Numbered from the stretch's first letter, positions 6,429 through 15,347 are shown. The stretch: 32,570 bases of DNA from Candidatus Symbiothrix sp. (GCA_031261285.1 JAISKM010000112.1:1-32570); one strand, 5' to 3'. Notes: generated by a model from the letters alone, not told the origin. Numbers and translations: made by a program.

Positions 6429-7646
6429 TTAATCGTCTAAATAATTTTCGCGGTCTAAATCATAGTCGCCCGCCTTAAATTTTCGCAATAAATTTTTCAA
6501 ATAACCTTCCTCATCCTGACACATTCGAAGACCTTCTTCCAACACAGAATTGGCTTCATCGTAGCGTTTCAAATGCACAAGTGCCTCTGCCTTAGAGTGA
6601 TAAAACAGTTCCGAATCGGGTGAAAATGCGATGGACTTATCTAAATACGCGATTGCCCTTTCCCATTGTCCCAATTTAGCACACATTTCGGCAGCCAATA
6701 ACGGAATAAACGTTTGTCCCAAAATCTGGTTAGGTGAGAGATCGTCCGTAAATTCCTCCAAGGCTTCCAATGCTTGAATATAATTGGCGCTATCGTGATA
6801 CGTTTTTGCCATGTCCAGCAAATTCAAATTGCGATCATAACCCAGCGACTCTGCAAATTGAAATGCCTCGACAGCCCGTTCATGCTCTTCCATTTTATTG
6901 TAAATATCACCTAATTGCTTCCAAAATTTGGCATCTAACGCGTTCAATTGCGTCAACTTATCTGCCATTTCAAAGGTTTTTTCTTTTTCGCCCAACGCCC
7001 AATATGACTCCATATTGAGCCAATAAAACTCCTGAATGTCCGGAAACAATTTAACCCCTTCGTTGACAATCGCGATCGACGATTGAAACAAATCCACATC
7101 CGCCAAAGCATCGCCCATCGCCAAGTAAATGGCAGTCACCTGGTCTTCACCGGTATAATATTCCTTCATTTTTGTGAACGCCACAAACGCCTCCTCCTCC
7201 ATTCTGAGATGCAGGAGCGACAGTAAAAGATTATTATCCGCAATGACATTGCCCTGATGCGCATACTGCTGTGAAAGCATCAATAAATCGTTCCACAACC
7301 CCCGTTCCTCAAACACATCCATGACATCACAAAGCAATTCTTCATCGTCCGGATACACTTTCAGAGCATATTTCGCCGTTTTTCTGAGTTTATTTTCCTC
7401 ACGATCGTTGGCGTAAAAAGAAAGAATATCGCTCAATTCTTCTGAATCAAACAAACGCTGCGGCTCCATATTAGCCTCCAAAGCCTCATCCCATTCATAG
7501 AAAAAATCGGGATAAGGACGCCCTAACGAAAACATATCATCGTCGTCGTCTTCCTCATCTCCGTCGTCATAACCGCCGTCGAAGTCGTCCCCGAACCTAT
7601 GTTCGAAGTCATCAAAATCGTCAAAATCGTCGTCGAAATGAAGCAT
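6429..7646 (-). CDS. Tetratricopeptide-repeat protein with Asp-rich N-terminus
   Basis: 405 residues. The first ~37 residues are very acidic and aromatic (MLHFDDDFDDFDDFEHRFGDDF..., then a run of five Asp). The remainder is helical with TPR-like repeats, for example AKFWKQLGDIYNKMEEHERAVEAFQFAESLG (about 240-270) and AEMCAKLGQWERAIAYLDKSIAFSPDSELFYHSKAEALVHLKRYDEA (about 320-370). No signal peptide, so probably cytoplasmic. It is the first gene after the promoter at 7671-7703 and 4 bp from the ferredoxin subunit gene. The fixed linkage suggests a role in assembling or regulating the 2-oxoacid oxidoreductase, but this is inference from position. Confidence 0.85.
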   Translation of the reverse strand: MLHFDDDFDDFDDFEHRFGDDFDGGYDDGDEEDDDDDMFSLGRPYPDFFYEWDEALEANMEPQRLFDSEELSDILSFYANDREENKLRKTAKYALKVYPDDEELLCDVMDVFEERGLWNDLLMLSQQYAHQGNVIADNNLLLSLLHLRMEEEAFVAFTKMKEYYTGEDQVTAIYLAMGDALADVDLFQSSIAIVNEGVKLFPDIQEFYWLNMESYWALGEKEKTFEMADKLTQLNALDAKFWKQLGDIYNKMEEHERAVEAFQFAESLGYDRNLNLLDMAKTYHDSANYIQALEALEEFTDDLSPNQILGQTFIPLLAAEMCAKLGQWERAIAYLDKSIAFSPDSELFYHSKAEALVHLKRYDEANSVLEEGLRMCQDEEGYLKNLLRKFKAGDYDLDRENYLDD

Positions 7647-7670
7647 CTTGTCTTTCTTTATTTAAGCCCA

Positions 7671-7703
7671 CAAAGGTAGTAATTTTTTTTATAAGAAATA
7701 CAA
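7671..7703 (-). promoter_or_regulatory. Promoter of the TPR/2-oxoacid oxidoreductase operon
   Basis: Minus strand: TTG (7701-7703), 22 nt, TACCTTTG (7671-7678). The leader to the ATG at 7646 is only about 20 nt. The spacer is slightly longer than in the other promoters here. Confidence 0.65.
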
Positions 7704-7746
7704 AAATTTGTATAGTGTTTTTTGACAAAATTTGGAGGGAAAATCC

Positions 7747-9459
7747 TTATTTTTTATTGTCTTTCAGCGAAACGGTGCGATTGAAGACTAATTTGTCTTT
7801 GGTGCTGTCCGTGTCTACGTTGAAATAGCCAATTCGTTGAAACTGAAAGCGTTCGAGTGGCTTGGCATTTGCTAATTCTGCCTCTACCCTCGCCTCTTGT
7901 TTGATGATGAGCGAATCGGGATTCAGTAGTTCGCGAAAGTCCGCAGTGTCTTCTGCAGCCGGATTTTCTACGCTAAACAGACGATCGTACAACCGAACTT
8001 CTGCCGGCAAACTGTGCTCTACCGACACCCAGTGCAAGGTTCCTTTCACTTTGCGATTCGATTCGGGCATGCCGCTTTTCGTTTCGGGGTCGTATTCGGC
8101 ATAGATTTCTTCGATGTTGCCGCCGGCATCTTTTTTTACGCCTGTACATTTAACGATGTAGGCATTTTTGAGGCGCACTTCTTGCCCCGGAGTCATGCGG
8201 AAAAATTTGCCCACAGGATTTTCCATGAAATCTTCGCGCTCTATATACAGTTCGCGCGCGAAAGCGATTTGGTGGGTGCCCATCGACTCATCTTCAGGAT
8301 TGTTGACCGCTTCCATCAGTTCCGTTTTTCCTTCGGGATAGTTGGTGATAATCAATTTCACGGGGTCAATCACGGCTGACACACGTTTGGCGGTCGCATT
8401 GAGGTCTTCGCGCACGGCGTGTTCCAGCAATGCTACGTCAATCAGGGCTTCAAATTTGGTATAGCCGATTTTGTCCACAAAATTGCGAATGGCCGTTGGC
8501 GTATAGCCTCTGCGACGCAATCCGGCAAGGGTCGGCATCCGCGGATCGTCCCAGCCGCTGACCAAGCCTTCTTGCACGAGTTGCAGTAATTTTCGTTTGC
8601 TCATCATCGTGTAAGTCAGATTGAGGCGGTTAAATTCCATTTGTCGCGGGCGATAGTTGCCATCTTCCGGGCGAATATCCTTCAAGCGGTCGACAAACCA
8701 GTCGTAGAGCGGACGGTGCACCTCAAATTCCAGCGTACAAATCGAGTGCGTCACGCCCTCAAAATAGTCGCTCTGTCCGTGTGCAAAATCGTACATCGGA
8801 TAGGCGTGCCACGTCTTGCCTGTGCGATGGTGCGGATGGTGGATGATGCGGTAGATAATCGGGTCACGAAAGTGCATATTGGGGTTTGCCATGTCGATTT
8901 TAGCCCGCAACACCATCGCTCCTTCGGGTATTTCGCCACTGTTCATGGCTTCAAACAGTTTCAAATTCTCTTCTACAGGGCGGCTGCGATAAGGCGAATC
9001 CGTGCCTGCTTGCGTAGGCGTCCCTTTTTGCTTGGCAATATCTTCGGCAGATTGCTCGTCGATGTAAGCTTTACCTTCTTTAATAAGCGCAACGGCAAAC
9101 TCCCACAGTTTTTGGAAATAATCGGATGCAAAGTAGATGTCTTTCCAATTGAATCCCAGCCATTGAATATCTTCTTTGATGGCGTCCACGTATTCCACGT
9201 CCTCTTTACTCGGGTTGGTATCGTCGAAACGCAGATTACACACGCCGTCATATTTCTGAGCGATACCAAAATCCATGCAAATCGCTTTGGCGTGCCCGAT
9301 ATGGAGGTAGCCATTGGGTTCGGGCGGAAAACGCGTTTGCACACGGTTGTCGTTTTTGCCTTCTGCCAAGTCCTCTTTCACGTTTGCCTCGATGAAATTG
9401 AGGCTTTTCTCCGGGGCGGAGGCAAGCCCCTCCTCTACGATGCTATTTTCGATAGTCAT
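7747..9459 (-). CDS. glnS: Glutaminyl-tRNA synthetase
   Basis: 570 residues, typical for bacterial GlnRS. RFPPEPNGYLHIGHAKAI holds the HIGH motif (residues 53-56); LRFDDTNPSKEDVEYVDAIKEDIQWLGF and MYDFAHGQSDYFEGVTHSICTLEFEVHRPLYDWF are GlnRS-specific (GluRS differs at these sites); MSKR (286-289) is the KMSKS loop. The C-terminal anticodon-binding beta-barrel domain is present (GTLHWVSVEHSLPAEVRLYDRLF). It charges tRNA-Gln with glutamine in the cytoplasm. Own promoter at 9480-9509, with a leader of about 20 nt; monocistronic as far as seen. Confidence 0.97.
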   Translation of the reverse strand: MTIENSIVEEGLASAPEKSLNFIEANVKEDLAEGKNDNRVQTRFPPEPNGYLHIGHAKAICMDFGIAQKYDGVCNLRFDDTNPSKEDVEYVDAIKEDIQWLGFNWKDIYFASDYFQKLWEFAVALIKEGKAYIDEQSAEDIAKQKGTPTQAGTDSPYRSRPVEENLKLFEAMNSGEIPEGAMVLRAKIDMANPNMHFRDPIIYRIIHHPHHRTGKTWHAYPMYDFAHGQSDYFEGVTHSICTLEFEVHRPLYDWFVDRLKDIRPEDGNYRPRQMEFNRLNLTYTMMSKRKLLQLVQEGLVSGWDDPRMPTLAGLRRRGYTPTAIRNFVDKIGYTKFEALIDVALLEHAVREDLNATAKRVSAVIDPVKLIITNYPEGKTELMEAVNNPEDESMGTHQIAFARELYIEREDFMENPVGKFFRMTPGQEVRLKNAYIVKCTGVKKDAGGNIEEIYAEYDPETKSGMPESNRKVKGTLHWVSVEHSLPAEVRLYDRLFSVENPAAEDTADFRELLNPDSLIIKQEARVEAELANAKPLERFQFQRIGYFNVDTDSTKDKLVFNRTVSLKDNKK

Positions 9460-9479
9460 ATATAAATCATTTTAGTGTA

Positions 9480-9509
9480 CAAAGGTAATAATAAAATTTG
9501 AATTACAAA
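9480..9509 (-). promoter_or_regulatory. Promoter of glnS
   Basis: Minus strand: TTTG (9506-9509), 18 nt, TACCTTTG (9480-9487), about 20 nt before the ATG. Confidence 0.75.
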
Positions 9510-9640
9510 AAAATGTCTGAACTGTAAAAAAAATCCCACCACGAAGCCTTAAACAAACAAAGAAATGAAACGATTAAAACTTTGCTCATTCAAGCCCCTC
9601 GCGCCGGGATTCTATGTTAGATAAAGGAAAGACCCGCTCA

Positions 9641-9655
9641 GGTAGTTTTTCTACC
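9641..9655 (-). other. Small hairpin downstream of the FISUMP-like gene
   Basis: GGTAG (9641-9645) and CTACC (9651-9655) form a 5-bp stem with a T5 loop, flanked by weakly complementary TTAGATA and TATCTAA. The 200 bp between the glnS promoter and the gene at 9710 hold nothing else I recognise. It could be the 3'-UTR structure of the secreted-protein gene, but it lacks a T-tract. Confidence 0.3.
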
Positions 9656-9709
9656 GGTCATGCGCAGCTAACGTTGCCCTATCTAATTAGTTTGAGTGCA
9701 ATCATTCTT

Positions 9710-10510
9710 TTACAAAAGTCGCACGCAACGCAGCATTGCGTTCTGTGTATCGTTATGCGCATCCCCTTCACTAGCATATTGCCCTTGATACGAATAGTTA
9801 ACATAGTTAGCGATATTAAAAATCGATATTGGTAACGACACCACACCATTATCGTCAGATTGATCATAACACAACGCGTCATAACGTACCCATCCAGCTT
9901 TCGAATAAGGTTTGCTACTAGCCTCATACCAATTCCCTTCACTCACGACAACATATGATGACGCACTCCAGTAAGGGTCCCAACCAAATTCAACCCATCC
10001 AATAGGTTTTGGTTGATCGTTCTGGCTAAAGGATAGTATAAGTTCGTCAATTAACGGCATTCGCCACCCTACTGGGCATCCAGTCGCAAAAGCCGAGTGC
10101 CAATTAATATCAGCGGATGCATCAGTCGGATACCAACACAGCTTACCTACCTGCCAACTTCCGGCTATATAGTCTTCACACGCTCCGGTGGGAGCGGGTG
10201 CAGGGCTATTGCCGGATAGTTTCCAAACCGTGCCATTGAAAGTATACACCTGACCGTCCGATTGACTGTACATCATCATCCCCGCGACGCCGGGAGCAGC
10301 AGTAGTGTCCGCGAATTGCGGCAACATCAACCCACCTTCACCTTGACTTAAATCCAACACTGCACCTTCGGTGACTGTCCCGTCGCCACCAATTGCCACT
10401 TGGGCAGTTACCGGTGAACAGTTAGCAGTGAGCAGCAAACAAGTCACTGCTAACGCATACGTCATTGCGGACTTGATCCGCAATCTCCTAAACAAAATTC
10501 TTTTTTTCAT
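9710..10510 (-). CDS. Secreted FISUMP-like (Fibrobacter major paralogous domain) protein
   Basis: 266 residues from ATG at 10510. A signal peptide (MKKRILFRRLRIKSAMTYAL..., probable cleavage after SPVTA) is followed by QVAIGGDGTVTEGAVLDLSQGEGGLMLPQF and GMMMYSQSDGQVYTFNGTVWKLSG. The C-terminal ~160 residues look like a FISUMP/DUF1566-type domain: GKLCWYP, CPVGWRMPLIDEL, YWSASSYV and a closing AMLRCVRLL. It is probably exported; no enzymatic role is known for such domains. An upstream ATG at 10525 would add five residues, but 10510 matches the basic MK(K/T)R start of its relative. Codons 9-16 (LRIKSAMT) are written by a palindromic repeat (10464-10484). A structured leader (copy B) lies about 70 nt upstream. 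Confidence 0.75.
   Translation of the reverse strand: MKKRILFRRLRIKSAMTYALAVTCLLLTANCSPVTAQVAIGGDGTVTEGAVLDLSQGEGGLMLPQFADTTAAPGVAGMMMYSQSDGQVYTFNGTVWKLSGNSPAPAPTGACEDYIAGSWQVGKLCWYPTDASADINWHSAFATGCPVGWRMPLIDELILSFSQNDQPKPIGWVEFGWDPYWSASSYVVVSEGNWYEASSKPYSKAGWVRYDALCYDQSDDNGVVSLPISIFNIANYVNYSYQGQYASEGDAHNDTQNAMLRCVRLL
10464..10484. repeat. ATTGCGG...CCGCAAT palindrome inside a signal peptide
   Basis: ATTGCGG (10464-10470) pairs with CCGCAAT (10478-10484) around ACTTGAT. The same element with TTTGATT-like loops occurs at 32348-32368 in leader C, and a decayed version lies in the gene at 1-127. Here it is translated in frame as part of the signal peptide n-region. Confidence 0.75.
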
Positions 10511-10581
10511 TTTATTAGTATACAATTAAAATTAATATTCGTATTCAATTTGTTTTGTCCTATTTGTTCACATACACACAT

Positions 10582-10836
10582 AAAAAAGCGCGGACAAACT
10601 TCAATTTATCTGATTAATGAGGTCTTCGACAACCTAAATGAACAAATAAACGAATAAGTCCACGCCATTTAGCGTGAACGTTACTACATCTATTCTTGTT
10701 CATTTGTTGAAATTGTCGAAGTTTCATTAATCAAGAATAAAAGCGATAACGCTTTTCCAAAATGTCTTTACAATGTGTGTATCACATTTGTGTTTATACC
10801 ATAAGTTGATGTTTTTTTATTAATAATCTATCTGCA
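10582..10836 (-). ncRNA. Conserved structured leader RNA, copy B
   Basis: Minus-strand RNA from just after the promoter (10841-10872) to a 6-T run (10582-10587) after GTCCGCGC. Box AAAGACATTTTGG at 10757-10769. Helices: AAAAGCG/CGCTTTT (10739-10745 with 10750-10756), GATTAATGA with TCATTAATC, CTTCGAC with GTCGAAG, AAATGAACAA (10636-10645) with TTGTTCATTT (10696-10705), GAATA with TATTC, and an apical GTTCACGC/GCGTGGAC hairpin. Order and conserved boxes match copies A and C. The ATG of the secreted protein (10510) follows about 70 nt after the T-run. No protein-coding potential seen. See findings for covariation. Confidence 0.75.
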
Positions 10837-10840
10837 GCGG

Positions 10841-10872
10841 CAAAGGTAGAAACAATTTTTGGATTTGCCAAA
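10841..10872 (-). promoter_or_regulatory. Promoter of leader B
   Basis: Minus strand: TTTG (10869-10872), 20 nt, TACCTTTG (10841-10848). Spacing is identical to the promoter of leader A. Confidence 0.75.
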
Positions 10873-10922
10873 CATTTGGCGAATTATTTTGTTGCGGTCG
10901 CATTATTAAAAAAAAAATTGCA

Positions 10923-10960
10923 ATTCGTCATTCGTAATTCGTAATTGTTTCGTACCTTTG
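10923..10960 (+). promoter_or_regulatory. dxs promoter with repeat over the -33 region
   Basis: TACCTTTG at 10953-10960 is a perfect -7 box, 20 nt before the dxs ATG. The -33 position is occupied by three copies of ATTCGTA/ATTCGTC (10923-10946), leaving TTCG instead of TTTG. Confidence 0.65.
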
Positions 10961-10979
10961 TGCGTTTATTATCATAACT

Positions 10980-12875
10980 ATGTCTGAGAAAACGGATCAT
11001 AATTTGTTGAACGGCATTGATTTGCCGCAAGATTTGCGGAAATTGAAGCCGGAGCAGTTGGCGCAAGTGAGCCATGAATTGCGGCAATACATCATTGAAG
11101 TGTTGTCGAAAAATCCGGGTCATTTTGGTTCCAGTTTGGGCAGTGTGGAGCTGACTGTGGCGCTGCATTATGCGTTTAACACGCCTTACGACCGCATTGT
11201 GTGGGACGTGGGGCATCAGGCTTATGGACATAAAATTCTGACCGGACGGCGCGACCAATTTCATACACTGCGTCAATTTGGCGGCATCAGCGGTTTCCCT
11301 AACCCTGCAGAAAGCGATTACGATGCGTTTGTGGCAGGACATGCGTCCAATTCTATTTCGGCTGCTCTGGGCATGGCGGTGGCGTCGCAACTGAAAGGCG
11401 AAGACCGGAAAGTGGTGGCAGTCATTGGCGACGGCTCGATGACAGGCGGATTGGCTTTTGAGGGCTTAAACAATGTGTCGTCGCAGCCAAATGATTTGCT
11501 GATTATCCTTAACGACAATAATATGGCGATTGACAAGCCGGTGGGCGGACTGAGTCAGTCGTTAGTAAATCTCACTACATCAAAGACTTACAACACGATT
11601 CGCTATAAATTATATCTCTTTTTCAAAAAACACGGTTTGATTAAGGAGTCGGGCAAAGGCTTTATTTTGCGCTTCAACAATAGTCTAAAAGCCCTTCTGA
11701 CCAAGCAACACAATGCGTTTGAGGGCTTCAATGTGCGTTATTTTGGTCCGGTGGATGGACACAATGTGACGGAATTGGTCAAGATTTTACAAGATATCAA
11801 GCAGATGCGCGGTCCGAAATTGCTGCATATCCTCACGAAAAAGGGCAAAGGCTTTGAACCGGCAGAAAATGATGCGATAATTTGGCATGCACCGGGCAAA
11901 TTCAATCCTGAAACAGGCGAACGCATCGTGACAAAAAAATTGGACGAACCGCAGCTCTATCAGGATGTTTTCGGACACACGCTGGTCGAATTGGCGAACG
12001 AAAATCCCAAAATCGTGGGTATTACGCCGGCGATGCCTACCGGCTGTTCGATGACCTTTTTGATGCAAGAAATGCCCGACAGGGCATTTGATGTAGGTAT
12101 TGCCGAAGGTCACGCAGTCACTTTCTCAGCCGGATTGGCTAAAGAAGGGCTGCTGCCGTTTTGCAATATCTACTCCTCATTTATGCAGCGGGCGTATGAT
12201 AATTTGATTCACGATGCCGCGTTGCAAAAATTGGATATGGTACTTTGTTTAGATCGTGCCGGTTTGGTGGGCGAAGACGGTGCCACACACCACGGAGCGC
12301 TGGATTTGGCGTATTTGCGATGCATCCCAAATGTGACGATTGCGTCGCCGTTGAACGAAATTGACTTGCGCAATTTGATGTATACTGCCTCTCAACCCAA
12401 TCAAGGCGTGTTTGCCATCCGTTATCCGCGCGGCAAAGGTGAATTGGACGATTGGCAACGACCGTTTGAAATTTTGCCTGTCGGAAAGGGACGCAAACTA
12501 AAAGACGGAAAAGACATTGCGGTTGTGAGCATTGGTCCGATTGGAAATATTGCCCGCGAAGCCATCGAAAAAGCAAAATTATCGGACGTGAATGCAGCAC
12601 ATTACGACATGATTTATCTGAAACCCATCGACAAGGAATTGCTGCACGAAATCGGAAAAAATTACAAACGCGTCGTCACCGTAGAAAATGGCACGATACA
12701 AGGCGGTTTGGGTACGGCAGTCATGGAATTTATGTCTGAGAATAATTATTCGCCCGAAGTGACACGCACAGGCATTCCCGACAAATTTATTCCGCACGGC
12801 ACAATTCCCGAACTGTATAAACTATGTGGCATGGATGCCGATAGCATTGCGAATGTTTTAATTGATATGCTATGA
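10980..12875 (+). CDS. dxs: 1-deoxy-D-xylulose-5-phosphate synthase
   Basis: 631 residues, the usual length. It condenses pyruvate with glyceraldehyde 3-phosphate (TPP-dependent), the first step of the MEP isoprenoid pathway. Visible motifs: [20 protein letters not shown] (about 48-66), [15 protein letters not shown] (76-90, catalytic His), GDGSMTGG (149-156) with NDNNMAI (TPP/Mg site), [17 protein letters not shown] (catalytic Glu) and the C-terminal transketolase domain. ATG is 20 nt after the promoter -7 box. It overlaps trkA by 4 bp (ATGA), so the two are translationally coupled. Confidence 0.97.
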   Translation: MSEKTDHNLLNGIDLPQDLRKLKPEQLAQVSHELRQYIIEVLSKNPGHFGSSLGSVELTVALHYAFNTPYDRIVWDVGHQAYGHKILTGRRDQFHTLRQFGGISGFPNPAESDYDAFVAGHASNSISAALGMAVASQLKGEDRKVVAVIGDGSMTGGLAFEGLNNVSSQPNDLLIILNDNNMAIDKPVGGLSQSLVNLTTSKTYNTIRYKLYLFFKKHGLIKESGKGFILRFNNSLKALLTKQHNAFEGFNVRYFGPVDGHNVTELVKILQDIKQMRGPKLLHILTKKGKGFEPAENDAIIWHAPGKFNPETGERIVTKKLDEPQLYQDVFGHTLVELANENPKIVGITPAMPTGCSMTFLMQEMPDRAFDVGIAEGHAVTFSAGLAKEGLLPFCNIYSSFMQRAYDNLIHDAALQKLDMVLCLDRAGLVGEDGATHHGALDLAYLRCIPNVTIASPLNEIDLRNLMYTASQPNQGVFAIRYPRGKGELDDWQRPFEILPVGKGRKLKDGKDIAVVSIGPIGNIAREAIEKAKLSDVNAAHYDMIYLKPIDKELLHEIGKNYKRVVTVENGTIQGGLGTAVMEFMSENNYSPEVTRTGIPDKFIPHGTIPELYKLCGMDADSIANVLIDML

Positions 12876-14206
12876 GAATCATCATTGGAGGTGCCGGAGA
12901 AGTGGGCACGCACTTGGCAAAATTGTTGTCGCAAGAAAATCAGGACATTATTTTGATGGACACCAGCGAGGAGCGCTTGAATTTTCCGATTAGTGCAGAA
13001 ATTATGACTGTGCAGGGCAATCCTACGTCCATTCAGGACTTGAAAACGGCAGGAATCAAAGAGGCTGACATGTTTATTGGGGTTACACCGGAAGAATCGA
13101 CGAACATGACTGCGTGCATGTTGGCGCACAATTTGGGTGCCGGTCGCACGATTGCACGGGTGGAAAATGATGAATATCTGTTGCTGCAAAACATGGAATT
13201 GTTTGTGCATCTGGGCGTGGATTCGATGATTTGTCCAGAAACACTGGCCGCTAAAGAGATTATCAGTGCGCTGAAACAGCCATGGACGCGTCAATGGTGG
13301 GAAATTGCGGATGGAAAACTGATTTTGATGGGCGTGAAAGTGCGCGAAAACGCTCCTTTGGTCAATAAATTTCTGACCGAACTCAGTACAGAAAATCGCA
13401 TCTACCACATTGTAGCTATCAAACGGAAGCATCAAACCATTATTCCGCGCGGTTCCGACCAGATTTTGGCGGGCGATATTGTATATTTCACCACAACCAA
13501 CGACCATCTGGATACACTCAAAAAAGTGACCGGCAAAGAATCTATCAACATCAAAAAAGTGACTATCATGGGTGGTAGCCGCATTGCGCAGAAAGTGTGC
13601 GAACGCCTCCCGTCGAATATTGATGTTAAAGTGTTGGAAATCAATAAGGAAAAAAGTTTTCGTTTGTCGGAAAAAGTCGGAAAAAACGTCATGGTCATCA
13701 ATGGCGACGGTCGCAATACCGACCTGTTGATTCAAGAAAACATCACCAACAGCGATGCTTTCATTGCTTTGACGGGCAATTCGGAAACGAACATCCTGGC
13801 TTGTGTCGCCGCCAAAAATTTCGGTGTGCCGAAAACCATTGCCGAAGTAGAAAATCTGGACTACATCCAAATGGCTGAAAAATTGGACATCGGTTCGGTC
13901 ATCAACAAAAAATTGATTGCTTCCAGCCACATTTATCGCTTTTTGTTGCAGGCAGACGTCTCCACAGTCAAATGCCTCGACTTTGCCAACGCCGAAGTAG
14001 CAGAATTAGTAGCCCGTCAAGGCTCCAAAATCACGCAAAAGCCGGTCAAAGACATGCGCTTGCCGCAAGACATGACGCTCGGTGGCGTGATTCGCGACGG
14101 CATAGCCGAAATCGTTCACGGCGAAACCCACATCCGTCCGGGCGACCACGTACTGGTCTTCTACCTGAACACAGCGATGCGCAAAATTGAGGATTATTTC
14201 AAATAA
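12872..14206 (+). CDS. trkA: Trk-type potassium uptake regulator TrkA
   Basis: 444 residues, close to the usual 445-460. Two tandem RCK modules: the first starts [17 protein letters not shown] (GxGxxG, residues 7-12), the second near residue 228 with [17 protein letters not shown]; each is followed by a TrkA_C-type domain ([10 protein letters not shown]...[30 protein letters not shown]...GDHVLVFY). It is a cytosolic NAD(H)-binding gating subunit of a K+ channel/transporter. The start overlaps the dxs stop. The membrane partner trkH, which often follows in Bacteroidota, is absent; a tRNA gene comes next. Confidence 0.95.
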   Translation: MRIIIGGAGEVGTHLAKLLSQENQDIILMDTSEERLNFPISAEIMTVQGNPTSIQDLKTAGIKEADMFIGVTPEESTNMTACMLAHNLGAGRTIARVENDEYLLLQNMELFVHLGVDSMICPETLAAKEIISALKQPWTRQWWEIADGKLILMGVKVRENAPLVNKFLTELSTENRIYHIVAIKRKHQTIIPRGSDQILAGDIVYFTTTNDHLDTLKKVTGKESINIKKVTIMGGSRIAQKVCERLPSNIDVKVLEINKEKSFRLSEKVGKNVMVINGDGRNTDLLIQENITNSDAFIALTGNSETNILACVAAKNFGVPKTIAEVENLDYIQMAEKLDIGSVINKKLIASSHIYRFLLQADVSTVKCLDFANAEVAELVARQGSKITQKPVKDMRLPQDMTLGGVIRDGIAEIVHGETHIRPGDHVLVFYLNTAMRKIEDYFK

Positions 14207-14238
14207 AAAAAGAAAAAAATCACCTCAAAACGAAAATA

Positions 14239-14263
14239 ATTCATAATTCATAATTCATAATTC
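14239..14263. repeat. ATTCATA tandem repeat
   Basis: ATTCATA repeated three times plus ATTC, just upstream of the tRNA promoter -7 box. Same class as the ATTCGTA repeat before dxs. Confidence 0.8.
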
Positions 14264-14275
14264 AAAAAAAGGTCG

Positions 14276-14283
14276 TACCTTTG
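14276..14283 (+). promoter_or_regulatory. -7 box of the tRNA-Leu promoter
   Basis: TACCTTTG, 11 bp before the tRNA 5' end. No TTTG is found at the expected -33 position, which is filled by the ATTCATA repeat. Confidence 0.6.
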
Positions 14284-14294
14284 CGGCGCAAACT

Positions 14295-14376
14295 GCGGCT
14301 GTGGTGTAATTGGTAGCCACGCCAGACTTAGGATCTGGTGCTTCACGGCGTGGGGGTTCGAGTCCCTTCAGCCGCA
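14295..14376 (+). tRNA. tRNA-Leu (anticodon UAG)
   Basis: Acceptor GCGGCTG (14295-14301) pairs with CAGCCGC (14369-14375), discriminator A. The anticodon stem CCAGA/TCTGG encloses CTTAGGA with anticodon TAG, reading CUN leucine codons. A long variable arm (TGCTTCACGGCG region) confirms a class II tRNA such as Leu. T-loop TTCGAGT. CCA is not encoded. A T7 run directly after the gene probably ends transcription. Confidence 0.95.
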
Positions 14377-14416
14377 CTTTTTTTAGTTAAATCATTGAAA
14401 CGCAATTAATTGGCAA

Positions 14417-15277
14417 CTATTTGTTGCATACATAAATCACATTTGCTACGCGGCGTTCACCCTCATGGTCAAATTGTTGGTTGTCGCTGGGGTAATTCAC
14501 AACTCCATTAGTATCCTCGCCACGCACATACATTGTTGATGAGCCGCCTCCATCCAAATTCATTGCATCTGCGCAATCTAACGATTTTGCCAAGACATAA
14601 AGTTCGTTCAGGCTCATTCCGGCGGCATTTGCATTTCTGCCATCAACCACAATAAGCAAGACACGTCCGTCTGTTTTGGTAGCAATACAAGTGCGGGGAT
14701 GCCGGTTTTTGTTAAACGCATCCTTTGAAAATTTTACAGCCTCACCATTTTTCATTATCAAAGGTCCGGCAACTATCACATTTTTGCAATCAATAGTATG
14801 TTCCCAGTTGGCATCAATCGTGTCGCGTTCAAGAATTTGAACGCCCCGTTTGTAAATGGCAAACGCAGCATTGCTCCGTTCTGATATCTTTCTTGTTTTG
14901 TGCAAGATAGTTCCGTTGACGCGAACAAAATCAATAGCACCGCCATTTTTCATATCAAAGAATGAAGCATTAACTCCGGCAATGGCATCAACTTGTTTGC
15001 ACAATTCGCTTGTTACAATAAGCGTATCGCTCACATCGTTTATCGCCAATTGTGTGGTTGAATCGGGCAGAATAGTGAGAATGCTGATGCTTTGCTTTGA
15101 ATCGAAAATGTTGATTTGTGCCTGTTTAAAGACAATTTTTTCTGTTATCTGTTTGGTTGTCCAATCAGTTTGTACAATGACTTGGGAAACCTCGCTGACA
15201 GATGATTGTGCAAAAGTTTGTAATGATAGTATCAAACAAACGAGCACTAATGAAATTTTTTTGACTGTAAAATTCAT
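14417..15277 (-). CDS. Secreted phosphodiester glycosidase-family protein (NAGPA/DUF2233-like)
   Basis: 286 residues from ATG at 15277; an upstream in-frame extension (to 15313) lacks a signal-like start and is not used. Signal peptide residues 1-23 (MNFTVKKISLVLVCLILSLQTFA, cut before QSS). Family motifs: AIAGVNASFFDMKNGGAIDFVRVNG (about 95-120), HPRTCIATKTDGRVLLIVVDGR and LNELYVLAKSLDCADAMNLDGGGSSTMYVRG (about 220-252), the glycine-rich core of the phosphodiester glycosidase domain of the mammalian uncovering enzyme and bacterial exopolysaccharide proteins. Probably periplasmic or surface-exposed, acting on glycan phosphodiesters or sugar 1-phosphates; the substrate is unknown. Transcribed divergently from the amidase gene. 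Confidence 0.85.
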   Translation of the reverse strand: MNFTVKKISLVLVCLILSLQTFAQSSVSEVSQVIVQTDWTTKQITEKIVFKQAQINIFDSKQSISILTILPDSTTQLAINDVSDTLIVTSELCKQVDAIAGVNASFFDMKNGGAIDFVRVNGTILHKTRKISERSNAAFAIYKRGVQILERDTIDANWEHTIDCKNVIVAGPLIMKNGEAVKFSKDAFNKNRHPRTCIATKTDGRVLLIVVDGRNANAAGMSLNELYVLAKSLDCADAMNLDGGGSSTMYVRGEDTNGVVNYPSDNQQFDHEGERRVANVIYVCNK

Positions 15278-15347
15278 AAATTCTTTTATTTCTTTACATT
15301 TTGACCCACACAAAATACCATTTTTTATTGATACACAGACTTTCAGA

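Noticed and set aside
8641..9465. Plus-strand ORF opposite glnS (274 codons)
   Set aside because: Antisense shadow; composition biased, no promoter or motif.
12746..13930. Long minus-strand ORF opposite trkA (394 codons)
   Set aside because: It is antisense to a clear TrkA, His/Phe-rich as expected for a shadow frame, and has no family motif or promoter.
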